The notes under the pieces: generated by a model
Databases searched by the model: none
What the model was told of the DNA's origin: nothing
The model's input: only the letters and a program-made list of their open reading frames with translations
Assembly (NCBI GenBank): GCA_014879945.1
Contig: JACSRE010000174.1
Location: 1-49,464, forward strand
Source of the DNA: Myxococcus sp.
GTDB taxonomy: Bacteria; Myxococcota; Myxococcia; Myxococcales; Myxococcaceae
DNA: 49,464 nucleotides
Reading direction: 5' to 3'
In this document: positions 49,442-49,464 of the stretch, in pieces
How the letters are laid out: the number at the start of each line of letters is the position of its first letter
How positions within the stretch are numbered: position 1 is the first letter of the stretch
Program-made: the position numbers and the translations under genes

Positions 49442-49464
49442 TCCGTGAAGGCACCCATGATGGG

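Overview
The window looks like a chromosomal segment of a high-GC myxobacterium-like bacterium (phylum Myxococcota). The evidence is the very strong G/C third-position bias, many Cys-rich and Gly-rich lipoproteins, a eukaryote-like Ser/Thr kinase, an FHA-domain sigma-54 activator, a VWA lipoprotein, an SNF2/SWIM helicase and an HDAC-like amidohydrolase. No species can be named from the sequence alone. I saw no rRNA, tRNA, CRISPR array, IS element or phage gene.

Layout. 1-251: two short tandem repeat arrays. 277-2390: a lipoprotein, an HDAC-family enzyme and a MmcQ/YjbR-like protein with a lysine-rich tail. 2501-8357 (minus): a complete NAD-dependent molybdenum formate dehydrogenase operon in the order fdsG-fdsB-fdsA-fdhD-fdsD, tightly overlapped. 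8585-9855: a secreted ankyrin-repeat protein followed by a decayed copy of part of fdsG, which suggests a past duplication or insertion. 9856-11555: a radical SAM/SPASM enzyme with an N-terminal PqqD-like region, translationally coupled to a 118-aa peptide with five Gly-Cys sites in repeated contexts. This is a candidate RiPP system and the most interesting locus here. 11637-12524: a SUKH-like protein with a roughly 100-residue Asp-rich tail.

12681-25266: a CBS-domain protein, an ABC exporter pair, a Gly-repeat lipoprotein, an acyltransferase, a beta-hydroxyacid dehydrogenase, a membrane-first Ser/Thr kinase and aminopeptidase N. 25307-27386: a less GC-rich orphan gene with a nuclease-like motif, then an ArsR / SRPBCC / small membrane protein operon with a clear promoter and overlapping operator. 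27444-34571: isoleucyl-tRNA synthetase (HYGH type), a CADD/TenA-like oxidase, pyruvate phosphate dikinase and a small hypothetical protein.

34579-39077: a two-component system diverges from a three-gene operon (di-heme lipoprotein, imelysin lipoprotein, cytochrome P460-like lipoprotein). The shared intergenic region has a 21-bp Fur-box-like palindrome, which points to an iron-responsive envelope system. 39218-49400: an FHA/sigma-54 regulator, a cyclic-nucleotide-binding protein, a VWA lipoprotein, the SWIM/SNF2 helicase, an acyl-CoA synthetase, two exported proteins, a DUF3467 protein and an alpha/beta hydrolase.
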